Shown here in pieces: positions 1-9,341 of a stretch of 64,000 nucleotides of DNA; position 1 is the first letter of the stretch; each line of letters begins with the position of its first letter. The translations under genes and the position numbers were made by a program. The DNA is taken from contig PKTA01000178.1 of the NCBI GenBank assembly GCA_002869365.1, forward strand, positions 1-64,000, in the 5' to 3' direction. The stretch is from Marinilabiliales bacterium. GTDB lineage: Bacteria > Bacteroidota > Bacteroidia > Bacteroidales > F082. A model generated the notes under the pieces. The model saw only the letters and a program-made list of their open reading frames with translations. It was not told the DNA's origin and did no database searches.

Positions 1-365
1 ATAAATACAATTAGTCCGATTACTGCCGAAATAATTGCCGAAATCAATACTGCACCGGCTGCCATATCTTTAACCAATCCGGCTTTTTTATTATAATCAG
101 GCGATGCTAGATCTGTTAATGCTTCTATTGCAGAATTAAATATTTCGGCAGAAATAACAAAGCCAATGCATAAAACAACGGCGAACCATTCGTAACTATT
201 AATTTGAAAATAAAACCCAAAAACAATAACTAATATGCTTGCAGTCAGATGAATCCAAAGGTTATGCTGGGATTTAAGAGCATAAACAATACCCTTAAAA
301 GCATAAGTGAAACTTTGAAGCCTCCTTTTAATTGAGAACTTATTATTTTCTGATTTTTTTGTCAT
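1..365 (-). CDS. dgkA: Diacylglycerol/undecaprenol kinase, 3' end cut by window edge
   Basis: Small integral membrane kinase of the DgkA family, which phosphorylates diacylglycerol or undecaprenol for lipid recycling in the inner membrane. It is absent from the ORF track because the window edge removes its stop. Translating the minus strand from an ATG at 365 gives 121 codons that run off the left edge. The family signature EIFNSAIEAL is visible, followed by KDMAAGAVL and three hydrophobic segments. The size (about 120 residues) is normal for the family, so only a few residues and the stop should be missing. Undecaprenol is the likelier substrate in this phylum, but that is inference. Confidence 0.9.
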   Translation of the reverse strand, partial: MTKKSENNKFSIKRRLQSFTYAFKGIVYALKSQHNLWIHLTASILVIVFGFYFQINSYEWFAVVLCIGFVISAEIFNSAIEALTDLASPDYNKKAGLVKDMAAGAVLISAIISAVIGLIVF

Positions 366-432
366 CAAACTAATAAATGATTCTGATGTAAAATTAAGAA
401 TTATATCGAATCATTTTCTTTATTTTTACCCT

Positions 433-1356
433 ATGATTTATACTCTTGGAGAATCGTTAATGGACTTGATATTCGAGTCTGATTCGAAAATAATTGCAAA
501 GTCTGGCGGGTCTATGTTAAATTTATCAGTTTCACTAGGCAGATGTGGGTTGAAAGTAAGCCTTGTCTCCGAGTTGGGAGATGATATTGTTGGTGATAAA
601 ATTGTAAACTTCCTCAGGGAAAATAAGGTGGATACAAAATATATTAATCGCTATGTCCATAATAAATCGCCATTGGCATTAGCAGTTTTAGATGAGGATA
701 GTATACCAACTTATTCCTTTTACAAACCTTATCCTGAGAAAAGAGTGCTGAAAACTCCTGCATCGATTAAAAAGGATGATATTTTAGTTTTTGGTTCGTT
801 TTATTCTTTGGAGGAAAGTATTCACAATTATATCAAGGGTTTAACTGAAATGGCAAACTCATCCAAAGCCATAGTAATTTATGATCCTAATATTAGAATG
901 GCACATAAGATAGATTCAGAACAAACAAAGAAATATTTGATTGAAAATTTAGCTGCAGCAGATATTATCAAGGGCTCAAACGAGGACTTCTGCAATATTT
1001 TTGGCAATGGGGATGATAATTATTTTGTTAGTGAATTACGAAAAATAAATCCTGAAGCAATAATATTTATAACCAGAGGAAGTGAGGGGGCCAGAGTATT
1101 TAGTAAAGATCAGAATTGTTACATTAGTGCAGATTCAGTTAAGTTAAAAAGTACAATTGGAGCGGGAGATAACTTTACTGCAGGCATTGTTTATTCGATT
1201 AAAAAGCAAAATATTGCTAAAAATGATTTGGCTCATCTGGACAGTAATGCTTTGATGAAAATGTTAGAATATGGAAAAGGATTTTCCTCAAATGTTTGTA
1301 CTTCTTATGAAAATTATATCAGTAAGGAATTTGCTAATTCTTTAATACAGAATTAA
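433..1356 (+). CDS. PfkB-family carbohydrate kinase (fructokinase-like)
   Basis: Cytosolic sugar kinase of the ribokinase/PfkB family. The N-terminal [16 protein letters not shown] stretch fits the substrate-binding GGxxxN region. The C-terminal signature [11 protein letters not shown] carries the catalytic Asp (about residue 246) and the anion hole. The length of 307 residues is normal. Fructose is the likeliest substrate by resemblance to Bacteroidota fructokinases, but the sequence does not settle it. The gene stands alone on the plus strand between divergent dgkA and a convergent macrodomain gene, whose 3' end it overlaps by 4 bp. No sugar transporter or glycosidase is adjacent. Confidence 0.85.
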   Translation: MIYTLGESLMDLIFESDSKIIAKSGGSMLNLSVSLGRCGLKVSLVSELGDDIVGDKIVNFLRENKVDTKYINRYVHNKSPLALAVLDEDSIPTYSFYKPYPEKRVLKTPASIKKDDILVFGSFYSLEESIHNYIKGLTEMANSSKAIVIYDPNIRMAHKIDSEQTKKYLIENLAAADIIKGSNEDFCNIFGNGDDNYFVSELRKINPEAIIFITRGSEGARVFSKDQNCYISADSVKLKSTIGAGDNFTAGIVYSIKKQNIAKNDLAHLDSNALMKMLEYGKGFSSNVCTSYENYISKEFANSLIQN

Positions 1357-1859
1357 ATCAGACTTTTATAAATATTCAAATTCTCCTCATCGAAACAAAC
1401 AAAATATATTAATTCGGGTTTGTTTTCTTTAATGATAAAATCCCTTACAGTTTCTATGGCAATTTTAGCTGCTCTTTCTTTTGGAAATCCGTAAATTCCT
1501 GTACTTATATTTGAAAAAGCAATTGATTTCAGATTATTTTCCTTTGCCAGTTTCAAACTTTCATAATAACATGATCTTAATAAATCATCTTCATTCTGAT
1601 TTCCTCCCCTCCATACAGGACCTACAGCATGAATAACAAACTTAGAAGGAAGATTATAAGCTTTAGTAATTTTTGCCTTACCTGTTTCACATCCGTTTAG
1701 TGTTTTGCATTCTTCTAAAAGTTGAGGCCCGGCAGCCCTATGAATAGCCCCGTCAACTCCACCTCCTCCAGCAAGTTTGGAATTTGCAGCATTAACAATG
1801 GCATCAACCTCAAGCTTGGTAATATCTGCTTTTATTATCTCTATTTTGTTGTCATTCAA
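1353..1859 (-). CDS. Macrodomain protein (MacroD/YmdB-like ADP-ribosyl hydrolase)
   Basis: Stand-alone macrodomain of 168 residues, expected to hydrolyse O-acetyl-ADP-ribose or mono-ADP-ribose from protein or nucleic acid. The diagnostic loops are present: [19 protein letters not shown] for ribose and phosphate binding, HAVGP in the middle, and ISTGIYGFP near residue 120. These match the MacroD/YmdB type rather than the PARG type. It is the last gene of a minus-strand series, 15 bp downstream of the NfeD gene, and its 3' end overlaps the convergent sugar kinase. No ADP-ribosyltransferase partner is adjacent, so a housekeeping role is likelier than a toxin-antitoxin role. Confidence 0.9.
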   Translation of the reverse strand: MNDNKIEIIKADITKLEVDAIVNAANSKLAGGGGVDGAIHRAAGPQLLEECKTLNGCETGKAKITKAYNLPSKFVIHAVGPVWRGGNQNEDDLLRSCYYESLKLAKENNLKSIAFSNISTGIYGFPKERAAKIAIETVRDFIIKENKPELIYFVCFDEENLNIYKSLI

Positions 1860-1874
1860 AACAATACAATTTTA

Positions 1875-3230
1875 TTACTGCTTTCTATTAACTATTAATT
1901 GTCCTGTTTGGTATCCTACAACTTCAATTTCTGTTTCTTTATCTATGAAGCCTACAATAGCCGTGGCATCATACATATTATCATCAATAATTACTTTTCC
2001 TGAAGGTCGTAAACTGCTTTTTGATATGCCAGTTTTACCAATCATACTCTTATACACAGCATCAGAAGAAGTATAACCTTCAACAGGATTTAGTGTTTTT
2101 GCTAGTGATAAATTTCCAAAGGAGTTAGTGGCAAAGAGTTTCTTGCTCAACCAAATGGATAGTATCACAGAGGCAGTTAATGCTATAATAACTGTCATCA
2201 ATGCTTTAATAAGATTAGAAGGATCGTAATCGAATATGCCATCTCCCATATTTTCTACCATACTCAAACTCAAGCCGGTTACCATCAGTAAGGCACCTAA
2301 AGTTCCTGCCACACCAAAACCTGGTATGGCGAATATTTCCACCGCAAGCAGAGCCAATCCAAATACGAAAATTAATATTTCCCAGTGATTTGCCAGGCCT
2401 TCAAGGTAAAGTGGAGCGAAGTATAATAATGCTGCTATCGCCGATGCTGCAATAGGAAAACCAATGCCTGGTGTTTGAAGTTCGAAATATATTCCTCCAA
2501 TAATTATCATTATCAACACGCCACTGAACATTGGGTTAATTAGGAAGCCAATTATTTTGTCAGTTGCTGACAATTGATGTCTGTTAATTTTATAATTTTT
2601 AATGCCACTTTTTTCTAGTGCATCTTCAATACTTTTTGCTTCGTTCTCACAAAATTTATATTTAATGGCTTCTGATGTTGTAAATGTTAAAACCTGACCT
2701 GAATCGCTAATACCAGGCACATAAACCTTAGGATCAACCATGGCTTGGGCAATTTTTGGATCTCTGCCACTGGCTTCGGCAGTTGCCCTCATCATCGAGC
2801 GCATATACGATTGGTATTTATCGGGCATCTGCTCTCCCTGCTGATTTACAACAGTAGCAGCACCAATGCTGGCTCCTTCTGCCATATAAATTGAGTCGCA
2901 GGCCAGCGAAATTAATGCTCCGGCAGAAGCCGCATTTTTATCAATAAAAACATAAATCGGAATTTTCGAATTAAGTATTTTTGTGCGTATTGAATCGGCG
3001 GCATCCAACATCCCACCGTAGGTGTTCATATGAATAATTATTAAATCGTAACCATCTTTTTCAGCTGATTCAATGGCCTTTTTTGTTGTACGCCAAACAG
3101 GAGGCGCAATCATTTCCTTAATGTCAAAAGAGAAAACTTTTGTAACAGTACTGTCATTACTTGCACTTAAAGTGCTGGCAAGGATCATTATAACTGCTAT
3201 TAAACCTATTTTACTCAGGATTCTATTCAT
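1875..3230 (-). CDS. NfeD-family membrane-bound serine protease (ClpP class)
   Basis: Long-form NfeD (1b type), an inner-membrane protein with a periplasmic ClpP/SppA-like protease domain. The order is: signal peptide (residues 1-23), protease domain (about 30-220) with catalytic Ser102 in ASAGAL and HMNTYGG upstream, four or five membrane helices (about 225-365), then the soluble NfeD OB-fold domain (about 385-451). Family members cleave stomatin-like partners and affect membrane quality control; no stomatin gene is adjacent here. The start overlaps the upstream DUF2061 gene by 8 bp, so the two are probably co-translated. The 451-residue length is typical. Confidence 0.9.
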   Translation of the reverse strand: MNRILSKIGLIAVIMILASTLSASNDSTVTKVFSFDIKEMIAPPVWRTTKKAIESAEKDGYDLIIIHMNTYGGMLDAADSIRTKILNSKIPIYVFIDKNAASAGALISLACDSIYMAEGASIGAATVVNQQGEQMPDKYQSYMRSMMRATAEASGRDPKIAQAMVDPKVYVPGISDSGQVLTFTTSEAIKYKFCENEAKSIEDALEKSGIKNYKINRHQLSATDKIIGFLINPMFSGVLIMIIIGGIYFELQTPGIGFPIAASAIAALLYFAPLYLEGLANHWEILIFVFGLALLAVEIFAIPGFGVAGTLGALLMVTGLSLSMVENMGDGIFDYDPSNLIKALMTVIIALTASVILSIWLSKKLFATNSFGNLSLAKTLNPVEGYTSSDAVYKSMIGKTGISKSSLRPSGKVIIDDNMYDATAIVGFIDKETEIEVVGYQTGQLIVNRKQ

Positions 3231-3549
3231 TTTTCATCTTTTTAATTTTTTGAATATTACGATATCGTTTTCTTGCTGCCTGCCTTCGCCAATATTTACC
3301 CCAAACAATATTAGTCCATAATCTTTCATGCAAATAGTACAGAATGAGTTTGGCTATAATATCAACGCCTGTAATTAATGATACTGCCCCAACTATGTCT
3401 TTAAATGCTGTTTGTGTAGCCTGGGTGAAAATGGTAAAACTAATAATAAATGTTGCCCCCGAGGCTACAAGCCTCCAACTCAATGCTTTTAGGATGCTTC
3501 TTGTGGGGCTGTCTTTATCAATATGTTTGTAATTTTTCCTATCTGACAT
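3223..3549 (-). CDS. DUF2061 small membrane protein
   Basis: A 108-residue protein matching the DUF2061 pattern: SILKALSWRLVASGATF near the N-terminus, a first membrane helix, a DIIAKLILYYLHERLW motif, then a second helix and a basic tail. Its function is not known. In this phylum members are found alone or next to sulfate-activation genes; here it precedes nfeD, overlapping it by 8 bp. The C-terminal 30 residues are rich in Arg and Lys (KYWRRQAARKRYR) and probably face the cytoplasm. The family assignment is firm and the role is open. Confidence 0.85.
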   Translation of the reverse strand: MSDRKNYKHIDKDSPTRSILKALSWRLVASGATFIISFTIFTQATQTAFKDIVGAVSLITGVDIIAKLILYYLHERLWTNIVWGKYWRRQAARKRYRNIQKIKKMKNE

Positions 3550-3631
3550 TGCAATAAATTATATTTACAATATTAATAAAAATGCCTCTACTATTGGATT
3601 ATTTTATTAATAAAAATCTATAATTACTTTC

Positions 3632-4429
3632 CTATTTTTTATTGAAATAGAAGTTTAGTTTTTTGGCAAAATCATCATGAGTTAGTTTGTTCGAGGCTAT
3701 AATTTGCTTGCCGAAAAGGTAATTTTCTGTCAAGTTAAAATCGGTGACCATTCCTCCAGCTTGTTTAACAATAAATGCCCCTGCAGCAACATCCCATGGA
3801 TTTAATCCATATTCATAAAACACTTCAAATCTGCCTGCTGCCACATATGCAAGATCAAGTGCTGCCGAACCAAGTCTTCTAACACCACGACTGTTTTGCA
3901 TTAAATCCTTAAATAATTCCAAATATTGATCTAAAAGAGCATAATCGTAATAAGGAAAGCCTGTGGCTATAAGCGAGTTGTTTAAGTTTGATTGCTTAGT
4001 AACTTTAATTTCTCTTTTATTCAGAAAAGCTGCTGCTCCTTTCCATGAATAAAAACATTCACCGCTGCTAACCTCATAAACAATTCCAATAATTGTTTCA
4101 TTACCATCATTTAATGCAATTGAAATTGAATAGAATGGCACTGAATGTATGAAGTTTGTTGTACCGTCTAAAGGGTCTACTATCCAGTTAAACCTGTCTG
4201 CTTTTTTTAATGTTGGATCCTCTTCTGCGATAAATCCTGCTTCAGGTAGAATTTTTGATAATTCACTAACTATTATCTTTTCTGCCTGCTTATCAACATA
4301 TGTAACAAGATTATGTAAGCCCTTCTCTTCCACATCTTTATCTTCAAATTTTAATGATTCGCTCTTAATAAATTTACCAACTGCTTTTGTTAAGTTAATT
4401 ATTTGATTTGTAGTAGTTTGTAGTTTCAT
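3632..4429 (-). CDS. suhB: Inositol-1-monophosphatase family phosphatase
   Basis: Mg-dependent sugar or inositol phosphatase. All three metal-site motifs are visible: AEEDP (first acidic site, about residue 77), WIVDPLDGTTNFIH (about 90-103) and LNPWDVAAGAFIVKQAGG (about 210). The 265-residue length fits SuhB/IMPase. The gene overlaps upstream lgt by 4 bp (ATG inside the lgt end), so the two form a translationally coupled pair. The physiological substrate cannot be read from sequence; SuhB homologues may also serve in rRNA transcription complexes, but that is shown for Enterobacteria only. Confidence 0.88.
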   Translation of the reverse strand: MKLQTTTNQIINLTKAVGKFIKSESLKFEDKDVEEKGLHNLVTYVDKQAEKIIVSELSKILPEAGFIAEEDPTLKKADRFNWIVDPLDGTTNFIHSVPFYSISIALNDGNETIIGIVYEVSSGECFYSWKGAAAFLNKREIKVTKQSNLNNSLIATGFPYYDYALLDQYLELFKDLMQNSRGVRRLGSAALDLAYVAAGRFEVFYEYGLNPWDVAAGAFIVKQAGGMVTDFNLTENYLFGKQIIASNKLTHDDFAKKLNFYFNKK

Positions 4430-5583
4430 ACATTTGTTTTTTTGCGATTCATAAGGAGGAAGGTGAATAGCGAAAGTCCTGCAATGAATATCAATGTGGA
4501 AATTACTTCTGCTTGTGTTACCTTCATACCCAAAAAATTAAAAATATTATTAACTCTTATGTGCTCAATTAAAAATCTTTCAACTCCATTAAACATTAAA
4601 TAGATGGCAAAGAGCAAGCCCGGTATTTTAATTCTTTTTCTTATTGTCCACAGAATGATAAAAATAATAACTGCCATAAATGTTTCATAAATGGGAGTTG
4701 GAAATACTGGTTCAGCAAGTGCCATGCAATGAGGGCCAATACAACCGGGAATAGGAATGCCTTCATTAATTATATTATGAGGATAATTATAAGCCCATAG
4801 CCAATCGGGTAAAAAGTTTAGCCAATCGGGCTTTGATAAAGTGTTTACTATTCCCCAGTCACCATCACCTGCTGTATGGCAACCCAAACGACCTATACCA
4901 TAAGCAATTATTAAGGCAGGAGCGACAATGTCGGCCAGATGTTTCCAGTTAATACCTTTTTTTCCTGAATAAATAACTAATGCTACACCAGCAACTATTA
5001 ATCCTCCATAAAAAGTAAGCCCTGCAAACGACACTAAGGATTCCATTGGATCGGCCAAAAACTGATCCCAATTTTCAAACCAATGGAATATTTTAGCACC
5101 AATAATCCCAAATATCACAGCTACAAAAACTATTGGCCATGTATGGTCCTGGGCATGAATAATTACCTCAACCTTTTCAGGTTTTTCCTTGTTTTTATAG
5201 TTTTTTGTATAGAAAAGATAAGCAGCATAAATAATACCTAAACTTAATCCTCCCCATAAATTTCCCTTTAAGGAAATTAAAAATTCTTGTGGGTTGTTGG
5301 CAAAATACTGATAATCGGTGAAGGCATAAATTCCTTTAAAGCCAATTATAAAGGCGATAACAAAACTTATAATTAAATCAGTAATTGACAGGCGTTTAGA
5401 TTTCCAAATATTTTTTGTCTGGGCTTTTATTAAACCTTCTTCTTCCTTACGCTTAAGTTCATAAAAGAGAATAATTGCAGCGACTAAAAATGCCAATGCA
5501 AGAAAAAATCCGTATGATTGTATTGGCATATTAATGTTGGTGCCAAACAAATCATTAATAAGGTCGCTTAGTTTTGGATACAC
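4426..5583 (-). CDS. lgt: Prolipoprotein diacylglyceryl transferase
   Basis: Inner-membrane enzyme that attaches diacylglycerol to the lipobox cysteine of prolipoproteins, the first step for lipoproteins such as those in this window. The signature region GRLGCHTAGDGDWG replaces the enterobacterial NGCCYG form, as is usual for this phylum. At least seven hydrophobic segments are visible. The 385 residues make it longer than the E. coli enzyme (about 290), mainly through an N-terminal extension and a charged loop around residues 125-145 (KNYKNKEKPEKVEV). It is co-transcribed with suhB through a 4-bp overlap. Confidence 0.92.
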   Translation of the reverse strand: MYPKLSDLINDLFGTNINMPIQSYGFFLALAFLVAAIILFYELKRKEEEGLIKAQTKNIWKSKRLSITDLIISFVIAFIIGFKGIYAFTDYQYFANNPQEFLISLKGNLWGGLSLGIIYAAYLFYTKNYKNKEKPEKVEVIIHAQDHTWPIVFVAVIFGIIGAKIFHWFENWDQFLADPMESLVSFAGLTFYGGLIVAGVALVIYSGKKGINWKHLADIVAPALIIAYGIGRLGCHTAGDGDWGIVNTLSKPDWLNFLPDWLWAYNYPHNIINEGIPIPGCIGPHCMALAEPVFPTPIYETFMAVIIFIILWTIRKRIKIPGLLFAIYLMFNGVERFLIEHIRVNNIFNFLGMKVTQAEVISTLIFIAGLSLFTFLLMNRKKTNV

Positions 5584-5611
5584 TTTTTAAAAAATTAGTT
5601 TTTAAAATTAT

Positions 5612-6538
5612 TTATTTGGTTTCATTAGCAATTTCACTTTTATCAAAACGGCCTCTGGAGGATAAAAATTGTTGCAATAAAATTCCTGCAATTATAAATA
5701 CAAGTCCAACAATAGTAGAGAGATGTATTTCCTCTCCTACGGTGAGGTTTATCCAAAATAAAGCCACAAAAGGTGATAAGTAAACAAGGTTACTTACTTT
5801 AGCAGTATTCGATGAAAGTTTAAGAGCGTTCAACCAGATTACAAAAGTAATACTTAATTCAAACAAGCCAATGTATGCCGAGCCAGCAATACTTTGCCAT
5901 GAAGGAGGACTTATCTTAACGCCAGTAATTATCAGATATAAGGCAACATAGAAAAAACCTATTAATAAGTTTAAAAATATCTTTTCTTCCGATTTTCTTT
6001 TTTTATCCTTGAGGTTTAGTATCCAGTAAATTGCCCAGAAAATAGAACTTAGAAGGGCAAGAAATATGCCCCACGGTTCATTAAATTCCATGTCGAGTGG
6101 TGCTCCATCTGTTCCTATAACAATTATGCCTATAAAACTTACGAAGAGTGCCACAAAACTATAAATTGGGATTTTTTGTTTTAATAAAGGAACAGAAAGT
6201 ATAACTAAAACGATTGGCCATGTATAGTTTAAAATACCGGCTACCTGTGCCTCAAGAAGGCTATAAGCTTTTAGTAAAACTATATAATATAAAAATGGAT
6301 TGAAAAACCCCATTATTGCTGACTTTTTTATATTCCTTAGCGTAAATTGCTTCTTTAAATTTATATTTTTGCTACTCAGCAGAATTATTGTTAATGCCAT
6401 AATTCCAAATATCGCCGACCAGAAAAGTAATTGATCGAACTCAATAAATCGTAAACTTATTTTAAATGCAGAACTCATGGTAGACCAGAAAAGGATGGCA
6501 ACCAAGGCAAGTAGATATGCTTTTTTTTGATTTTGCAT
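5612..6538 (-). CDS. EamA/DMT-family transporter
   Basis: Ten-helix drug/metabolite transporter family permease of 308 residues made of two EamA repeats (about residues 8-140 and 160-295). Helix boundaries such as YTWPIVLVILSVPLL and the repeat-ending GIIVIGTDG are typical. Substrate cannot be predicted; relatives export amino acids or metabolites. It lies on the minus strand 28 bp upstream of lgt and 59 bp downstream of the DASS symporter gene, so it could be part of a long minus-strand transcription unit. A second, distinct EamA gene lies at 51969. Confidence 0.85.
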   Translation of the reverse strand: MQNQKKAYLLALVAILFWSTMSSAFKISLRFIEFDQLLFWSAIFGIMALTIILLSSKNINLKKQFTLRNIKKSAIMGFFNPFLYYIVLLKAYSLLEAQVAGILNYTWPIVLVILSVPLLKQKIPIYSFVALFVSFIGIIVIGTDGAPLDMEFNEPWGIFLALLSSIFWAIYWILNLKDKKRKSEEKIFLNLLIGFFYVALYLIITGVKISPPSWQSIAGSAYIGLFELSITFVIWLNALKLSSNTAKVSNLVYLSPFVALFWINLTVGEEIHLSTIVGLVFIIAGILLQQFLSSRGRFDKSEIANETK

Positions 6539-6597
6539 ATTAAGTTTTCTTCTTTATTATTAAGAATTATTCGATAAAATTTACTTCAATTACTTTA

Positions 6598-8127
6598 CTA
6601 ATGTACTGCCCATGGCGGCAATGCTCCAAAACTTAAATCAAATACTTCCATGCCCCAAAAGTAAGTGAAAAGAGTAATAATTATAGCCCCTATTATGTTT
6701 AATATAAATCCGTTTTTCGCCATTTGCATTACCGTAATACGGTTAGAACCAAAAACAATTGCATTGGGAGGTGTAGCAACAGGCAACATAAAAGCCATTG
6801 AAGCACTAATAGTGGCCGGTAACATGAATAATAATGGATTAACATTTACACTAACAGATAATCCGGCTAAAACTGGCAGAAGCATTTCTGTAGTTGCTGT
6901 ATTGGATGTGAGTTCCGTTAAAAATGTCATGCCAAAACAAATAGTAAAAATTATCAGTATGGGAGGCATTCCGGCCAGTCCACTAAGTTGCTCACCAAAC
7001 CAAAGTGATAAGCCCGATTCTTTAAATCCTGTGGCCAGAGCAAAACCTCCACCAAAAAGAAGGACTATATTCCATGGAAGTTTAACGGCTGTGGGCCAGT
7101 CCATTATCTTTGTTTTTCCTTTTTTAGATGGGATCAGAAACAGAATTATGGCCATCCCAATTGCAACAGTACCATCATTAATAAAAGATGGATTTCCAAG
7201 AAGACTACTCCAACCTGTAATTGAGACATTGCCTATACTTAAATCTGATCTGAATAACCATAGTATTGCCAATAAAACGAAATCGATAAAAACTACTTTT
7301 TCTTCCCAGCCTGCAGGCCCAAGTTTTTTATATTCTTGTTTAAAGCTAATTCCTTTTTGTAAGTCTTTCCATGATGTTTTTGGTTTGAAAATGAGATATA
7401 AATATATCCAAACTACAGCGAAAACGGTAATACTAATAGGTAAAGCAAACATGAACCATGTTGAGAAACTTATTTCGGGTGCATTTGGAAACATTATTTG
7501 AAATATCCTTGCAAAAGAAAGATTGGGCGGGGTTCCTACCAATGTAGCTATTCCTCCAATAGACGCACTATAGGCTATTCCAAGCAATAAACCAACCGAG
7601 TATTTTTTTAATTCTTTTTTTGGAACAAATTCTTCAAGTTTCTGAATAATTGAAAGTAATATTGGGACCATCATCATTGCTGTTGCAGTGTTGGAAATCC
7701 ACATCGACAGAAATGCAGTTGCTGTCATGAATCCCAGAAGTATTCGTGCCGGACTGGTACCTGTTAGTAGCAGAATTTTTAGTGCAATACGTTTGTGCAA
7801 GTTCCATCTTTGCATTGCCAATGCCACCAAAAAGCCACCTATAAAAAGGAAAATTACATGATTAAAATATGTGGCAGAAACACTTTTTCCGTTCATTATC
7901 CCAAAAAGAGGAAATAAAACCACCGGCAGCAATGCTGTAATTGCCAAAGGAACAATTTCGGTAACCCACCAAATTGCCATTATTATTGCAATTGCAAGAG
8001 TGTAAGTTACCTGAGGATTGTCTGGTTCAAGGTCTGTAAATAATATTAAAAATAAGAAAAGAGCAGGAGCAATTATAAACCCAAAAATTTGATTTAGCCC
8101 CAATTTGCTACTAATTAATTTTCGCAT
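6598..8127 (-). CDS. DASS (SLC13) family sodium:dicarboxylate/anion symporter
   Basis: Inner-membrane secondary transporter of 509 residues. The two Ser-Asn-Thr sodium/substrate motifs of the DASS family are present, WISNTATAMMMVPI (about residue 143) and LTSNTATTEMLLPV (about 408). About eleven hydrophobic segments are visible. Family members take up C4-dicarboxylates, citrate or sulfate with sodium; dicarboxylates are likely but unproven. It is the first gene of the minus-strand series, with about 200 bp between it and divergent carbamate kinase. A long shadow ORF on the other strand (6665-7501) is a frame artefact. Confidence 0.9.
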   Translation of the reverse strand: MRKLISSKLGLNQIFGFIIAPALFLFLILFTDLEPDNPQVTYTLAIAIIMAIWWVTEIVPLAITALLPVVLFPLFGIMNGKSVSATYFNHVIFLFIGGFLVALAMQRWNLHKRIALKILLLTGTSPARILLGFMTATAFLSMWISNTATAMMMVPILLSIIQKLEEFVPKKELKKYSVGLLLGIAYSASIGGIATLVGTPPNLSFARIFQIMFPNAPEISFSTWFMFALPISITVFAVVWIYLYLIFKPKTSWKDLQKGISFKQEYKKLGPAGWEEKVVFIDFVLLAILWLFRSDLSIGNVSITGWSSLLGNPSFINDGTVAIGMAIILFLIPSKKGKTKIMDWPTAVKLPWNIVLLFGGGFALATGFKESGLSLWFGEQLSGLAGMPPILIIFTICFGMTFLTELTSNTATTEMLLPVLAGLSVSVNVNPLLFMLPATISASMAFMLPVATPPNAIVFGSNRITVMQMAKNGFILNIIGAIIITLFTYFWGMEVFDLSFGALPPWAVH

Positions 8128-8285
8128 GGATTAATCATAATATGTTTAAACTGCAAGTTAATAATAATTAAGCAAACTGGTAAAAGAAATTTCCTTCAAA
8201 AATAATTTTAAATGAATATTTTTAGCAAGATTTAAAGCTACAGCAAATAATTGTCATAAATCATTATTTGAATGCTATAATTTCT

Positions 8286-8293
8286 TATATTTG
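8286..8293 (+). promoter_or_regulatory. Bacteroidota-type -7 element before arcC
   Basis: TATATTTG fits the TAnnTTTG -7 consensus and lies 33 bp before the carbamate kinase start. A well-spaced -33 TTTG was not found, so support is partial. Confidence 0.35.
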
Positions 8294-8326
8294 TTGTTTT
8301 TCCGTAAATTATAAAAGTATCTGATT

Positions 8327-9271
8327 ATGAGAAAGTTAGCGGTTGTAGCCTTTGGAGGAAATGCTTTGTTAAAAGCAGGTCAGAAGGGAACTATTGAAGA
8401 GCAGGAAATTAATGCCTTAAGGGCAAGTGAAAACCTTCTTAAGCTTATACAAAATAAGTACAACCTGGTACTTACGCATGGAAATGGTCCACAGGTTGGA
8501 AATATTTTGTTGGCTAATTCTGCAGGTTTTAAAGAGCACGGAATTCCTGAAATGCCTTTGGATATAAGTGTTGCCTATTCCCAGGGATTTATTGGGTATT
8601 TGCTTGAGCAGCAATTGCGTAATGTATTGAGAAACAATGATATGGAAAGAGATGTGATATCCATAATCACGCAAGTTCTTGTAAATAAAGATGATCCTGC
8701 ATTTAATAATCCAACGAAACCGGTTGGCCCATATTATTCTGCTGAAGAAGCCCAAAAGTTTATGGCTGATGGTAAGACCATATATAAAGAAGATAAAGCC
8801 CGTGGGGGATGGCGTAAAGTTGTTGCTTCTCCTGAACCATTGGTTATTTTTAATATGCGATCAATAGAAAAAATTGCCAACGATGGTAATATTGTAATTG
8901 CCGTTGGGGGGGGAGGTGTTCCTTGTTATTACAAAAAGGAAAATACTCTGCAAGGAATTGATGCTGTTATTGATAAGGATTTGGCTTCCGCTTTGCTTGC
9001 AACGCAAATTCACGCCAGTAAATTGTTTATTCTAACAGATGTACCAAAAGTTTGCTTAGATTTCAATACTCCTCAGGAGAAGACAATAGACAGAATGAGT
9101 ATTGCTCAGGCAAAAAAATACTTAGCTCAGGGTCAGTTTGGAGCAGGTAGTATGGCACCAAAAATTCAAGCAGCTATTAACTTTGTTGTAAGAAGTGGTA
9201 ATGATGCGATTATCACTGAAAGTTCTAAACTTGGAATTGATAACGGAGGTACTCGTATAACAATAGTATAA
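8327..9271 (+). CDS. arcC: Carbamate kinase
   Basis: Cytosolic enzyme that makes ATP and carbamate from carbamoyl phosphate (reversible). The amino-acid-kinase fold motifs are clear: AFGGNALL at the N-terminus, THGNGPQVGN near residue 50, AVGGGGVP near 200 and KDLASALLA near 223; the 314-residue length is standard. It is usually paired with arginine deiminase and ornithine carbamoyltransferase, or with purine/agmatine catabolic genes, but none is adjacent. The gene is monocistronic, with its own -7 promoter element and a strong hairpin terminator. It could make ATP from carbamoyl phosphate produced elsewhere, or supply carbamoyl phosphate. Confidence 0.92.
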   Translation: MRKLAVVAFGGNALLKAGQKGTIEEQEINALRASENLLKLIQNKYNLVLTHGNGPQVGNILLANSAGFKEHGIPEMPLDISVAYSQGFIGYLLEQQLRNVLRNNDMERDVISIITQVLVNKDDPAFNNPTKPVGPYYSAEEAQKFMADGKTIYKEDKARGGWRKVVASPEPLVIFNMRSIEKIANDGNIVIAVGGGGVPCYYKKENTLQGIDAVIDKDLASALLATQIHASKLFILTDVPKVCLDFNTPQEKTIDRMSIAQAKKYLAQGQFGAGSMAPKIQAAINFVVRSGNDAIITESSKLGIDNGGTRITIV

Positions 9272-9305
9272 AGTACAAACTATTTAAGATATTTTTCGGG
9301 GATAT

Positions 9306-9341
9306 AAAGACGAAGTACTATTCTGGTATTTCGTCTTTTTT
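9306..9341 (+). terminator. Rho-independent terminator after arcC
   Basis: A 9-bp stem AAAGACGAA/TTCGTCTTT with a 15-nt loop is followed by a T run. It lies 35 bp after the arcC stop and reaches the 3' end of the convergent deaminase gene, which it may also serve weakly. Confidence 0.8.

Noticed and set aside
1353-1859. Macrodomain gene as the antitoxin of a DarTG-like system
   Set aside because: No ADP-ribosyltransferase (DarT-like) gene is adjacent; the neighbours are a sugar kinase and nfeD.
6665-7501. 278-residue plus-strand ORF
   Set aside because: It is the antisense shadow of the DASS symporter gene; it has no recognisable domain and its composition fits a reversed membrane protein.
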